Source: Zhengitettix transpicula
Lineage: Eukaryota; Arthropoda; Insecta; Orthoptera; Tetrigidae
NCBI GenBank assembly: GCA_037074705.1
Contig: CM073595.1
Span: 71,472,139 to 71,536,138 of the forward strand
Direction: 5' to 3'
Length of the DNA: 64,000 nucleotides
Part shown: piece by piece, positions 1-10,748 of the stretch
Numbering within the stretch: position 1 is the first letter of the stretch
Layout: each line of letters begins with the position of its first letter
The notes under the pieces: model-generated
Told to the model about the DNA's origin: nothing
Seen by the model: only the letters and a program-made list of their open reading frames with translations
Database searches by the model: none
Program-made: the position numbers and the translations under genes

Positions 1-74
1 ATTGAATAATAGCGAAGATGTTACATTCTTACTTAGTATGCCAACAGATAAAGAAGAACCACAATCATTCGAAG
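1..74 (+). CDS. Putative internal coding exon (partial, enters from left edge)
   Basis: The frame starting at base 2 is the only one of the three + frames open through this stretch; the other two hit stops within the first nine bases. It encodes 24 residues with a protein-like, charged composition: LNNSEDVTFLLSM followed by PTDKEEPQSFE. The last base (74) is the first base of a split codon, followed by a donor-like site, AAG|GTAATT, at 74/75, which matches the insect donor consensus except at +5. If unspliced, the frame would run through the adjacent (TA)n microsatellite as alternating Ile-Tyr, which is not credible as protein and favours an exon end here. I do not recognise the protein. The proposed partner exon is at 2830-2873. 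The 74 bases visible are too few for certainty; the call rests on composition and the splice site. Confidence 0.42.
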
Positions 75-78
75 GTAA

Positions 79-81
<3 letters not shown>

Positions 82-129
<48 letters not shown>
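82..129. repeat. (TA)n microsatellite
   Basis: An uninterrupted alternating AT/TA run of about 48 bases starts seven bases after the proposed splice donor. It is a likely length-polymorphic locus. Confidence 0.97.
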
Positions 130-133
<4 letters not shown>

Positions 134-945
134 AACGTAACTAAATTAGTGAAATACTCTTAAAGAATGAAATTTCTGTATATATTTTGATTTTAAGTAT
201 GTGAAATACTATCTTGATAGTTTTTATATAAAATATAACAACATGCTCAATTTAGATCCTTTGTTATCCACAATTAAAATACACTTGAGATATAAAATTC
301 TATTTATAAAACAAGCTGAGATTTTGGCCTCGACGAAGAAGTAGGGCAATCTTTTAAGCATAGTTACATGATAATGTCATTATAGTTTAACTTAAAATGA
401 GTTTAAACTGTTGATCTTCACAAAATATTAGTGTGCTGTTCCAGAGACATACTTGATTTTTATTTATATATTCTAAAGAATGCACAAATCAGACGATTTA
501 AATGTCACTTGGCGGTAAAAATTCTTTGGACTAATTGAGATATATGGCCGGAAATAATAATATATTATGAGAAGTTATTTTTTCTCTGTGAGCTAATACA
601 TATCTTTGACAGGAGACGCAACACATAAATATCAACTGTTGTTGATTATATTCAGAGAATCGAGTCACCGTTTTTTATGTTAATGTGCTGAAGTATTTCC
701 AAGAGCAGTGAGTATATCAAATTTGTTGAGAGATAGCTTAAATGATCTTTTAATTTTTTTTAAAAAAAGAAACTGTACTATATCATGGCATAGAGTATAT
801 ACAACTGTTGATCCGTTTTATTTAGTGTATAATTGTAATAAGTTTATATAGTAATAGTTGTTTAACAATTCATTATTTATCAATTTTAAATTGTTTTATT
901 TTTTTATATTACAACGAAATCTTGTTTGTTGGGACGGACGGTTTG

Positions 946-962
946 ACGTCACGGGGTGACGT
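946..962. promoter_or_regulatory. CRE-like inverted repeat
   Basis: ACGTCAC and GTGACGT form a perfect 7-bp inverted repeat with a GGG spacer. The left arm sits in the full CREB palindrome TGACGTCA (944-951) and the right arm in TGACGTAA (957-964). The site lies in a small GC-rich island (930-1000) in very AT-rich DNA. CREB/ATF binding is inferred from the motif only. Confidence 0.35.
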
Positions 963-2829
963 AACTGCTGGCATCCGGTGCTGAGCGTCTCGAACCATCC
1001 TGTCAACTGGGTTGTGGATATACCGACCAACCACAGGAAGGTAAACGCCAACTAAAGTCAGTATCCTTCTTCTGTTTTTGGCAAAATAACGTTAAAGAAA
1101 GGTGTCGGAGATGGCAATATTTATGAAAACCCACAATCCATGAGATTAAGAGTAAATGTATATCCGGGATCACAAATTTTATAGAATTAAGTAGAATAAA
1201 GGTGATCACAATTAAAGGTATACATTCACTATACAAGTATTTCCAATGATACGAAAAGTCTTTTGAGGGAATTATGCAATATTTCAACGAAACATTAGAT
1301 AACTCGTTAATCTGTTGAATATTCACGAAAATGGTATATACATTATTTTTTATATTCCTCAAATTTTCGTACGCTAAATGACAAGAAATTGAAATCTAAA
1401 TCCTTTGCAAAAGTAAATTTATCGAATATACAAGGAGGATAAAATGCATATAAACACCTCGCAACAAAAAATATGCGTCCGTTCTTGAATGCAACAGGTA
1501 TAACACCATTGGTTCAGGAATGATTATGCAACTCAGATAGGCTATGAAACAATTGTCTGCTTCCATTACAAGATAGCGAACGAGTCATGCACTTAACAAA
1601 TAGTTTCGTAGCTCCATTACATTTGCTCTTTTCGGAATACCGTTAAATAATTAGTATTCAAAATTTTTTAATTGTGGAAAGTGATTTTATAATGGATTAT
1701 CTTTTAGTTGTGGAATACAAATTGTTTGATCAGGGAAATTTCTAGACAAATTATAAAAATTGTTTTTCAGACTCAACAAAGTTTTGACTTTGACAATTAA
1801 TCGTTGTTTACCGCTGTTCCATGCAGAATAAACTCCGGGATGTTTTCAAAATTAATATTTAAGTTTCAAGAGGGAATATTTCTTAGTTTTACATTTCTTG
1901 TATGAAAAAATTTTTTTTGACAGTAAGCATAGAATTTCTCACGTAGGCTTTGTGAGGAAGTCTTATTTCCGGGATGGAGTTACAGCTTCAGAGAATCGTT
2001 GTCAGACGCCACTCATTCGTTGTCAACATTTCACATCATCCTTCAACACAATGCAGTTACCATTAAATAAGGTCTTCTCAGTGTTTTACAGAATTATTAC
2101 ACTCTTCTCAAACCTCAGTCAACGATAAAAATTTCAAGGCGTATTATTTATAAACAACAAAAGCTCCAAATTCAAAATGTTGCAAACAAGCAATTATGAT
2201 TCTTTGAAATTCGTACGTATGAAATTGATTTGTTGAGATTGGTCTTAAATTGTGAATAGAAATTTATATTGTCTATCAAGATTAAAGAAACGTGGGATTA
2301 CATAATAATATCGAATATTTGCCGGAATAAAAACTGTAACTTGCTACATTAAACATTTTTTACTACTGAAAAATGTTTCGATACTTATAAAATTAACTAC
2401 TATATTTTTCTAATTTTTTAACCTTGGCTATACCGTAAACAGGATACTGTTTCACGTCAATTATTAAATATGTGTAACTAATATTTAGAGTCAGTTAGTT
2501 TATAATACATAATGTGATGTAAATAAATAAAATGAATTGTGTAATTTAAATAAATGTTAAATAATAAAAATGTGGACGTAGACGTATTAAAATAATTATT
2601 ATAAGGAGTGTAAATAACAAATCATATTAGTTAATTCAAAATGTACGTTCTCCAGGCAAAAGAAAATATTCAATTTCTTCTGAACCTAGCAGGGAGCTAG
2701 GAAATTGGGCAAAAGTAGTTTTAAGGACAGGAATGTTTTAACATTTGGCGTAATGATGAAATATCATTAAAGAAATTTGAAAACATTCAAAATAAAATAA
2801 AATTCTTGTAATTATGTATTTTTACAGAT

Positions 2830-2873
2830 AAATATGGAAAAAAAGCCGAAAGATTCGGATGTATTCACTGACA
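2830..2873 (+). CDS. Putative terminal coding exon of the left-edge gene
   Basis: The exon follows a strong acceptor (TATTTTTACAG, ending at 2829). The exon at 1-74 ends after the first base of a codon; joining that G to AT at 2830-2831 gives GAT (Asp), and the frame then reads KYGKKAERFGCIH before TGA at 2871-2873. The charged, Gly/Cys-containing tail looks more like protein than the surrounding AT-rich DNA. An AATAAA hexamer lies at 2875-2880, just after the stop, and another at 3354-3359 could serve a longer 3' UTR. The family is not recognised, so no function is offered. Many acceptors would give some short frame by chance, so an alternative exon elsewhere remains possible. Confidence 0.35.
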
Positions 2874-5222
2874 ATAAATGAGTATCGGTAAATTGAAGAC
2901 TGTTTTAGGGATATTTGTTAAAATTATTATACAAATCTCTTGAATAGTCGTTACAACTTCACTAAAGTAATAATAATAATGCTTTTGTAAGAGAATTAAA
3001 CAGAGACAAAAAATGTTACATTTAAAGTCTCCGGAAGTTTCTTGCGCGTTTCATAGCACACGTTTCTCTCCCTCTATGTATATATAAAAATAATGAGAAT
3101 GCATCCAGGTAGAAACCCGTCTCAATAATTCTGTTGTAACGCAGCTTTTTCCCCAGACCATTTTTATTTAACACAACAAATAGTAGAAGAACATTCCTGG
3201 ACGATTTGTCAGAACAAATGTAGTATTAAATGTTTCACGGACTCTTTAATATCATATATCTTCTAAGTACAGTGGAATTATTCATATTCTGAAGCTAGAC
3301 TTCGATTTAAACCTTCATGATGGCCATGTAAACATTATCTTATTTGACGCAAATAATAAACATGTTACTGAAGATAAAACCTTTTTCTCTACAATTTACT
3401 TTTCAATATAACTCAAAGGTTTGGAATAATTATTATAGATTTTACATACTTTCATTTATTTATTATGTTTAGTTTAGGGTCGCCTCAACTTCAATACATT
3501 TACAATTCCATTCGTTACATAAATATCTATACTTTTCATAAAGCTACTTACAGGTTTCTATGTAGTTACAATATTTACATAAACAGGTTTTGATACTAAC
3601 ATTGTTTTATATATTTACATTTTTTTCTTTTATATTTCCTTGTATAGGTTTGCAGCTACAATGAATTTTACTACATTTAATACTTTTAGATATTGAGAAG
3701 TGGAAGTTTTCAGACCAGAGACATTTCTATAAACGTTTTCATTGTCCAGTGTTACTGGAGCATAAGGAGGCCTGGGCGACTAATATTAATTATTTTCCCT
3801 CATCTTTCAATAAGTGAAGTTCTTTACGTTTCCACTTGGAGTCCTACAGAGGGTTTCGTCATGGCGGGAAACTGAAGGCTCGTTCACGTGTCAGCAGTAA
3901 TGGCTCACAACTAGGACAAAGCACACATTTCAATATGATAGTCAACAATGATAAAACCTCTGTTGAGTACTTCTCTAGCATAAATGAAGTTTGTTTATGA
4001 GAAGAGGAGTTGTCTTTGTGCGACGCTGGGAACAGTGGCGCTGCTGTTTGTTTTCCTTTAAAGCTGAACCTTACGTTTCGCGGATAGGTGTTACTTGTTC
4101 GGAAGACACTTTGTACGTCACTATATAATGAACGAGTCGTGTTACTTTATATTAGAAAAGGGTTTTATGTGGAATTAATATATCCCTGGGTGCTGTTCGA
4201 CATTTATAGATTAGAGAGAATATACATATTAAACTGGGAGATTTACTCACATTTCTCAATTGAGTACTTTCCATATATACAACTAATTTATCTATAAAGG
4301 TTTTCATGTATTTTTCCAAGAACTGATTTATTCCTTGCTTACATTCTGATCGTCTATGCTACCCTTTGAAAATATCATCCTTCTTATAAATGGATATATT
4401 AATATTCAGTTTATCATGAAATTCGTCCCAGTTTCATCAATAGAGATGTACCGATAGTGCATAGTTGATATTATTCATATTGTGCATATATAATGCACAA
4501 GCACTATTACACACACACCTAACTCAATCCCTTTAGAGCTCTAGACTGTAGCGGATCTCGCCTACGGGCCCAAGATGTTTCGCTCGTCGCCTCCAGTCAG
4601 CCAGCCAATAATGTTGTCAAAACCAAAGATATCAGTGCCACCGGGATACAAATGATATAAAGATCACAAAACAGTTCAAACTCGGTCATCAGCCAATTAC
4701 AATGTTTCAAATATTGTAACCAGCAACAACGACATATTTAAACACTTGTCTGCCGCCAAACTCTTTCGATACAAGATATCAGATAAAATGTATTTCTTTT
4801 GCAGTTCAAGAAAGGTAGTTCAATTCTTTCAACCTTTTCCCCCCTACTTATCCAACTCCGTTGGCCGTACATTTCAGCCAAAAATTTCGGCTCTGATCTC
4901 TCCTCGGCGAATAAAGTAGACAGACAAACTTTTTGACTAACCAAAAATTTATCCTTCCTCTTTAACATTAACGCCAGCTAGTGGTGAGATATTGATAGAA
5001 TTGTGTTTCTCACAGTTCTTCCAAACGCATTCATATCACTTACCTCGCCACCACTGACCATCAAAACAATACATAATCACATCAAAAACATCTGGGAATG
5101 ATCAATATGCCATTTTATCACGACACACTGGCTATTCAAAATTATACTTTCAATTACATACGCAACAAACCTTATAATTGAACAACCTAATTTTTTTATT
5201 AATACTAAAATTCGTGTATACT
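2874..5222. other. AT-rich region, possible 3' UTR then intergenic; no gene seen
   Basis: The first few hundred bases could be 3' UTR if the exon at 2830 is real; AATAAA occurs at 2875 and 3354. Several short ORFs (60-76 codons, e.g. 3693-3875, 4088-4297 and minus 4738-4968) have no recognisable motif. A somewhat GC-richer patch at 4540-4620 has no identifiable feature. Confidence 0.5.
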
Positions 5223-5634
5223 TCAGATAAATAAAATAAACTGTTTGTGTGTACGTATGCTCCGCATGCAAATGTAGACCCGTGGGGAAAACTTGATCAA
5301 ATTTCTTACACGCGTTTCTTTTAAACCGGAAACAAACGCCATGGGGGTAAGACGTCTACCATCAACAGGGGAGGGGGTGAAATTATTAAAAGTTCTAAAA
5401 CGGCAGATATTTTCGTTGGATAAATGTTCTTTAGGGTCAATGAGATCGATATTGTTTCTCGGGATCTTTTGTCTATAATTTAAACCCCTTCCTGTATAGG
5501 AGGGGAGCATATTTCATTTGAGGGGCGTTACATAAATATCATGCAAAAACAACGGAAATTGGAGTCAAATCCAGCGTTATGGGTGTCGCTGAGTTTAATT
5601 ATGACAACCCGGGCAATGTCGGGCACCCAACTAG
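5223..5634 (+). repeat. Family A dispersed repeat, near-complete copy 1
   Basis: The copy starts TCAGATAAATAAAAT (family start TCTAATAAATAAAAT) and ends CACCCAACTAG followed by T. Family landmarks occur in order: TTCCGCATGCAAAT-like block near 5260, AACCGGAAACAAACG near 5325, GGTCAATGAGAT near 5435, AGGAGGGGAGCAT at 5499-5511, GGCGTTACATAAA near 5524, and GTCGCTGAGTTTAATTATG near 5585. The terminal hairpin is damaged by CG-to-TG change (CCCGGGCAATGTCGGG). The small ORFs on both strands here are accidental frames within the repeat. Confidence 0.9.
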
Positions 5635-8600
5635 TATATTTATAACAGTAACTATAATAATAACAATAATAAACTTATGTAATCTTAATTGCTGTCTGTC
5701 ATGCTGACTGTATTCGTTTTTCACGAAATAGTGTGAGACAACTCGTGATGAAACATATATAACTGCCATCTGCCATACGAGTCTAAATGGCGAACGACAA
5801 CAAAACTTATTTTAATTTTTAGACATGGATGCTTTTTGCTTTACGGAAAAATGTCTGAAAGGTTCTTCTTTGATGACAATTATTTGAAGTAAATTAAGTT
5901 TGCCACATTTACTTATATTTTTTTACGGGGATTGGTAGATAAATGTAAACAAAATCTTTGTTGTCAAGAGTAGGCCAGAAGACAGTCTCGCAGATAGAGC
6001 AAAGAAGTAATAAGAAGTATAAAATATGAAAACTTGATACTTGAACAATTAGTGACATTCTAAAGAAGAGAAAGTATACCCCGTATCAAAACTTTGTGCC
6101 AAGACCTGATCGGGAATATCTATAAGGCTGTAAACAGCCCTTCGTACCGGAATGCATGCATAAAATTTGCAAAGTTAGTTTAATTAACTGACCCTTTGTG
6201 AGCAACAAATTAATTAAGTACGTTACACAATAGAAGTTAAAATTTCTGATTTTTGAAAAATAACGTTCTGACGGAAAATGTTCTATTGCAAAGAGAATGC
6301 TTTATGTAACTGAATGGCATATAATGTTAAATACCTATTTTAGTTTTTTAATATATGGAGGAAACTGGATACTGATAATTTTTAATTTTCCGATAAAATA
6401 TTAAATTATTTGAATTTTTTTCTGTCTTACAGATTATTATTATTTATGAATTATTTGTTGAGGTAATGGTGAAATATGGGACGTAGTTATAACTGATAAA
6501 TTTTCATTTCCGTGTGTTGTTGCGTACATTATAGAATAAGGACGGTGCAAACATTTTATAATTATCTCCATTATTCTAATACAATAAAATAAAAAAATTA
6601 CAAAATGTTTACTGAATATTTTTTGAGTATCGGGAATGAAGAATAAATTTACATCCACAGAGAACTGTTAATTTAATCACATCGTTAAATAAAATCCAGA
6701 ACTTATCTTTTTTGAAAATACTGAATAAGTTCAGTATCTTTGAAAGTACTTTCGTCAACTTCGGTAAGGAAAAACTCGGCTCCAGATGTTGGGAGGCGCT
6801 TCTCGATATTCATTAGGAAATAATTATCAACACTTCAGTGATAAGTAGCTGATCGTAGCCAGAGTTAAGATCTAAGTTGAATAGTTGCTTAAGTAATTAT
6901 AATTCCATCGTTTCAAATTTCTCAGAGGAAGAAGAGAAATGTGTCGGCGTATCTTTCTTCTAGCAGAGAAGGCTCCAGGCCTCAGGCTGGATACAGACTC
7001 AAGAATTGTAATTAATATTAATAAGAGGGCCGACGCCTTCTTGGAGGCGCGCTAATGAATAAGATAATTGATTTGACACGGAGCAGACTGAGCCTTCCAA
7101 GCTTATACATCGCCAACAGAGACTTCATCGACCTCCATCCATAAAAATCTACAGTCCCAGTTCTCCGTAGCCTCATACCGTGTTATCCCACACACATTTC
7201 GGATTGATATATACTATAATTTAAATCCCCATAATATGTTTGCAAATAATAACACATTTGATATAGGGGGAAGAAAATAGATTAAAAAGTTGCAAAGAAA
7301 GAGAAGAATTGAAAAGAGGTGCAAATATTTCGTAATGGCCACAATATATACAAGGTGGGGAAAAAATACCCAACCATTTGCGCGGTAGGGATGTATATAG
7401 CTACTGGGTTAAAATCGTTTCCGAAAAAAATACAAACATCCGCATTGTACTATTTTTGTAGCAATTCGTTAGTTTCATAATTCAGATCTATGGTTTTAGG
7501 ATGTAGTCAGATGCTTTCAGATGAATTATAGCATGACTTAATTTCATTCTGTTGAGTTCCAATCTAGCCGTAGTCGCGAATGACGTCTATTTAAGGCAAA
7601 TCAAGCGCCATAACGAGGCTCGTTGCCGAGAGGAAGTCTGCTTCACGTGTGAATGGGCGCTGCTAACGACCAGGACCTGCTCCAGACATGACATAACACC
7701 TCATATATATAACATGCCTATTTATCATACCTTTCCTGGACATTACTTAAATGTAGTTCAAAGGCGAGGACATTGAACAGACAAAGTTACAATTGAAGGG
7801 AAAATCACTTTGTTTTTTTAAAAAAACATTAAATATTAAATTAGTCATAATAATATGAAACATTTAAACTTGTTACTAAAGAAATATTTTCAACATAACT
7901 TATTGTCAGACCATAAAGAATGGAAACAAATATAATTATAAATAAATGGATATGTAAATTAATAAATATATATAACTAAGAAGATAAATAAGGCTACAAT
8001 AAGGTGGCAAAGTGATTGCACAAAAATGTATCGATAAATCTTCATCAATAACACGCAGGGATATCATTTGAACCTTGTTTTGAATTTTTAATGGGAAGCG
8101 TACGGGAATCATACTTAGTTATAAAGAGAATCCATTAAGCCAGTAATTCGGTATACCTAAGAAGGTAGTAAAAACAATTTTCCACAATACAGTATCAGGT
8201 ATTCCTATGGGAAATCACGTAACCAGACGTGAAATCTTGTATGAGACACGTTTAGATTTAATTCTGTAGATTTCAAATTGTATATGGAACTGGAACCGAA
8301 AATATGTGCTTAAATGCATCACTCAAAACAAAAGAAGCGCATATTTTAACACTAAATTTGAAAATAATAATTGCGATGAAAATTTCTCAGAGATAAATGA
8401 TAAAGGATAATTAATATAGTTTTAAAAGTATTTTTTTCCTTTAAGTTACATGAGAAGAAATTAACTTAAATTTATAATACTTAAGTGCAAAGGTTCCTAG
8501 GGATCTATAGAACAGTATAAGATGTTAATATATTTCGCATAATTGGTATAATTATCTCTTTGGTTACTCTTGTGTTTTATCGGAATCAGAATGGGTGATA

Positions 8601-8635
8601 TTAATTTGAAGAGAAAAATATGAATGTTATTTTCG
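5635..8635. other. AT-rich gene-free stretch
   Basis: No supported gene. A GC-richer patch at 6890-7150 may be unique, possibly conserved DNA. The 74-codon + ORF at 7552-7776 sits in a second GC-richer patch but shows no domain. Small AATAAA-rich and poly-T runs occur throughout. Confidence 0.5.
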
Positions 8636-9023
8636 TCTAATAAATAAAATAGACTGTACGATTGTGTGTATGTGTATATGTTCCGCGTACAAATCTACAC
8701 CAGTAGAACAAATTTCAACCACTTGCCCTTTCTAACCGGAAACAAACTCTGTAGGGGAAATATACGACTACCACCCCCAGGGGCGGGGTTGGACCTAAAA
8801 CGGCCGATATTTGCGTCGAATAAATACTTTTCGAGGTCAATAAGATTGATAGTAATGCTACCGATGTTGTTTGTGTGTTATAATTTCAATCATTTTCGTC
8901 GTGGAAAGGGAGCATTCTTAGGGGTGAAGGGGCATTACATAAAAATAACTCAATAACAACCGAGATTTTAGTGACATCCGGGGTTATGTATGTCGCTGAG
9001 TTTAACGCCGGGCACCCAGCTAG
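8636..9023 (+). repeat. Family A repeat, copy 2, with possible target-site duplication
   Basis: Starts TCTAATAAATAAAATAGACTG and ends GGCACCCAGCTAG followed by T. The CCCGGGCAA half of the terminal hairpin is lost (GAGTTTAACGCCGGGCACC). The 11 bases TAATAAATAAA at 8638-8648 recur exactly at 9024-9034, directly after the terminal CTAG. That could be a target-site duplication or chance in AT-rich DNA. Confidence 0.92.
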
Positions 9024-9329
9024 TAATAAATAAAGGCGTGAAAGAATCTATGAACATGGCGTTCATCTTCAAGAAAACCTGTGTATTTCATATGGTTAAG
9101 TATGAAGAACATTATATACAATACAAACTATTATGAAAAATTATTCAAGCGTCAACTGAATAAATTAAAGAAGGACTACAGATTCCCCCTTCCCCTCCTC
9201 ACTCCCAGATCTTTTCAATTTTCTGGCTCTACGATACACGAGCACTTGTGCGAAAAGTTTTTATTTTCGAATGAACATTCGCAGAAAACCCCATGCATAT
9301 TCTTCCGCTCTACGACTCCTGCTGTGTAA
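9024..9329. other. Spacer with no recognisable gene
   Basis: This stretch lies between family A copy 2 and the minus-strand helix-turn-helix-like relic. It could hold the decayed downstream part of that relic (read on the minus strand), but I could not follow any alignment. The + ORF at 9081-9329 has no motif. Confidence 0.4.
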
Positions 9330-9680
9330 TCACTTAATCTCGTAATTCATGCGGATTATTCTGATAACATGTGTCATACCTCGTCTGCTTGCACGTGTAT
9401 CCTCTTCTACAATTTGTAAAATTGCTTCCTCCGCTTGCAACATTTCATTTGAATTTTTCCCCTCCGTTTTGAAGGCGTGCAGTACAATTCCTTTGTCTCG
9501 TGTTCGCTGAGCAACTGCACGAGAAGATATTGAGTATGGAACTCCTGTTGTGACATTTATTCCTCCACAGAGGCTTTTCCTTTCCGTTTGCATCAGCTTT
9601 GGGATGTACAAGCAAAGTGCGAATATAATCTTGACTTTTATATAACATCTAAATTCTTGAACTTGTATACTTGGACACAA
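9330..9680 (-). pseudogene. Possible relic of a transposon helix-turn-helix region
   Basis: The 116-codon minus-strand frame has a second half resembling the N-terminal DNA-binding region of multicopy insect transposon proteins (mariner/IS630-like and DUF4817-containing types). In those, a 'RLRETGS..' segment is followed by 'EEAVL..VEE.P.TSTR' and a recognition helix '..VxRVL.E'. Here residues 52-64 read SSRAVAQRTRDKG, residues 80-100 contain MLQAEEAILQIVEED then TRASRR, and residues 105-112 read VIRIIRMN. Roughly ten residues expected between the two helices are missing, and a stop follows at 9330, so any source gene is truncated. The first 50 residues match nothing I know. The call is by motif memory, not alignment; it could be a chance frame. 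Confidence 0.35.
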
Positions 9681-10580
9681 AGGGTAAATTCTTATTTCTC
9701 AGATAATTTTAAAAATAAACGATTATATCACTGTTGGATATCAACGATTAGTGATTGAGTAATGATTTATCAACCGTTACATCGATTAACACGATGTCTT
9801 CAGATTTATGTTAAATTAACTTATATTTGAAGTTTTAATGACTAAAACATTTAGAAAAATTAATATTTTTTATGTAAGTTCGTTTATTTATTTTAAAACA
9901 ACTGTCCGTTGTTAATAAAATTACATTTCTTTATATTATCGATAAAATAATTAAATAAGTTAATGAGTTTAACATTCTTGAGGCACAAGACCCAAAAGTA
10001 ATGTGTTAAACAATTTCTGTTGTTAGTGATTCTAATTTTACATTATTTCGCAATTGGAAATAAATATAATTAATTTTATGTATCAATTTGGCGAGTAATT
10101 TAAATTGTAGGAATTTCTAGTCTCCAAATATTTGGTTTTATAATAACCGAAGGGATAGTAAATTGCAATCCGATTGTTTTATTTTAATTTTTATAAACTT
10201 AGAATCTGCTGCAGTAAAACCTATGTCACAATAAGCACAATATATATTATTTAAAGTTTGTATTTATCAGTGAATATTGCTTAATTTTCATTACAGTTTG
10301 CGGAATTGTGAAAACTAGTGCTGGCATTGTTTTATTGGTCTGTTTTTTTATATAAAAATTTCATTCATTGTGTGTTTCAAATGAATTCTTTAAATTTTAT
10401 ACTAATCAAATTTCTGTGTCATCATTTGAAACCTTTCACTTAATATTAAATTACCATGTTTTAATAACTTAAAAATATTTCATTAAATTGCTTCTCAAAG
10501 TAAATTAAAGAAAATAATTTACAAGTTGTATATTTAATTAATATCATCAATTTGATTATTACTATATATATAAATATATA
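9681..10580. other. Very AT-rich stretch without features
   Basis: No ORF of interest and no repeat recognised. Composition is dominated by T/A runs up to the truncated family A copy at 10581. Confidence 0.5.
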
Positions 10581-10748
10581 GTTTATAATTTCAACCCGTT
10601 TCGGTATAGGAGGGGAGCATTTTTAGGGGTGGGTTTGGAGGGTCGTTACATAAAAATAACGCAAAATAAACGAGAATGGAGTCAAATCCGGGGTTATGGT
10701 TGTCGCAGAGTTTAATTATGACACCCCGGACAACGCCCGGCACCCAGC
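10581..10748 (+). repeat. Family A repeat, copy 3 (3' part only)
   Basis: Begins at GTTTATAATTTCAACCCG, equivalent to about the middle of the family, and runs to CACCCAGCTA with the final G replaced (CTAT). The terminal hairpin region is ACCCCGGACAACGCCCGGCACCC, lightly mutated. The upstream 60% is absent, replaced by TATATA-rich DNA. Confidence 0.88.

Larger units (their letters stand above)
75..2829 (+). other. Putative last intron (~2.75 kb), otherwise gene-free
   Basis: The stretch begins GTAATT and ends with a pyrimidine-rich run and TTTTTACAG at 2821-2829, a good insect acceptor. Inside are the (TA)n microsatellite at 82-129, a CRE-like inverted repeat near 950 and otherwise AT-rich sequence. 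The 119-codon minus-strand ORF at 1003-1362 and the 76-codon + ORF at 1898-2128 look like chance frames: no motif and biased, AT-driven composition. The intron call depends on the two flanking exon calls being right. Confidence 0.35.

Noticed and set aside
7552..7776. 74-codon ORF ending VVQRRGH as a possible transposase C-terminus
   Set aside because: The similarity is limited to the last few residues and no catalytic motif or second copy is seen.
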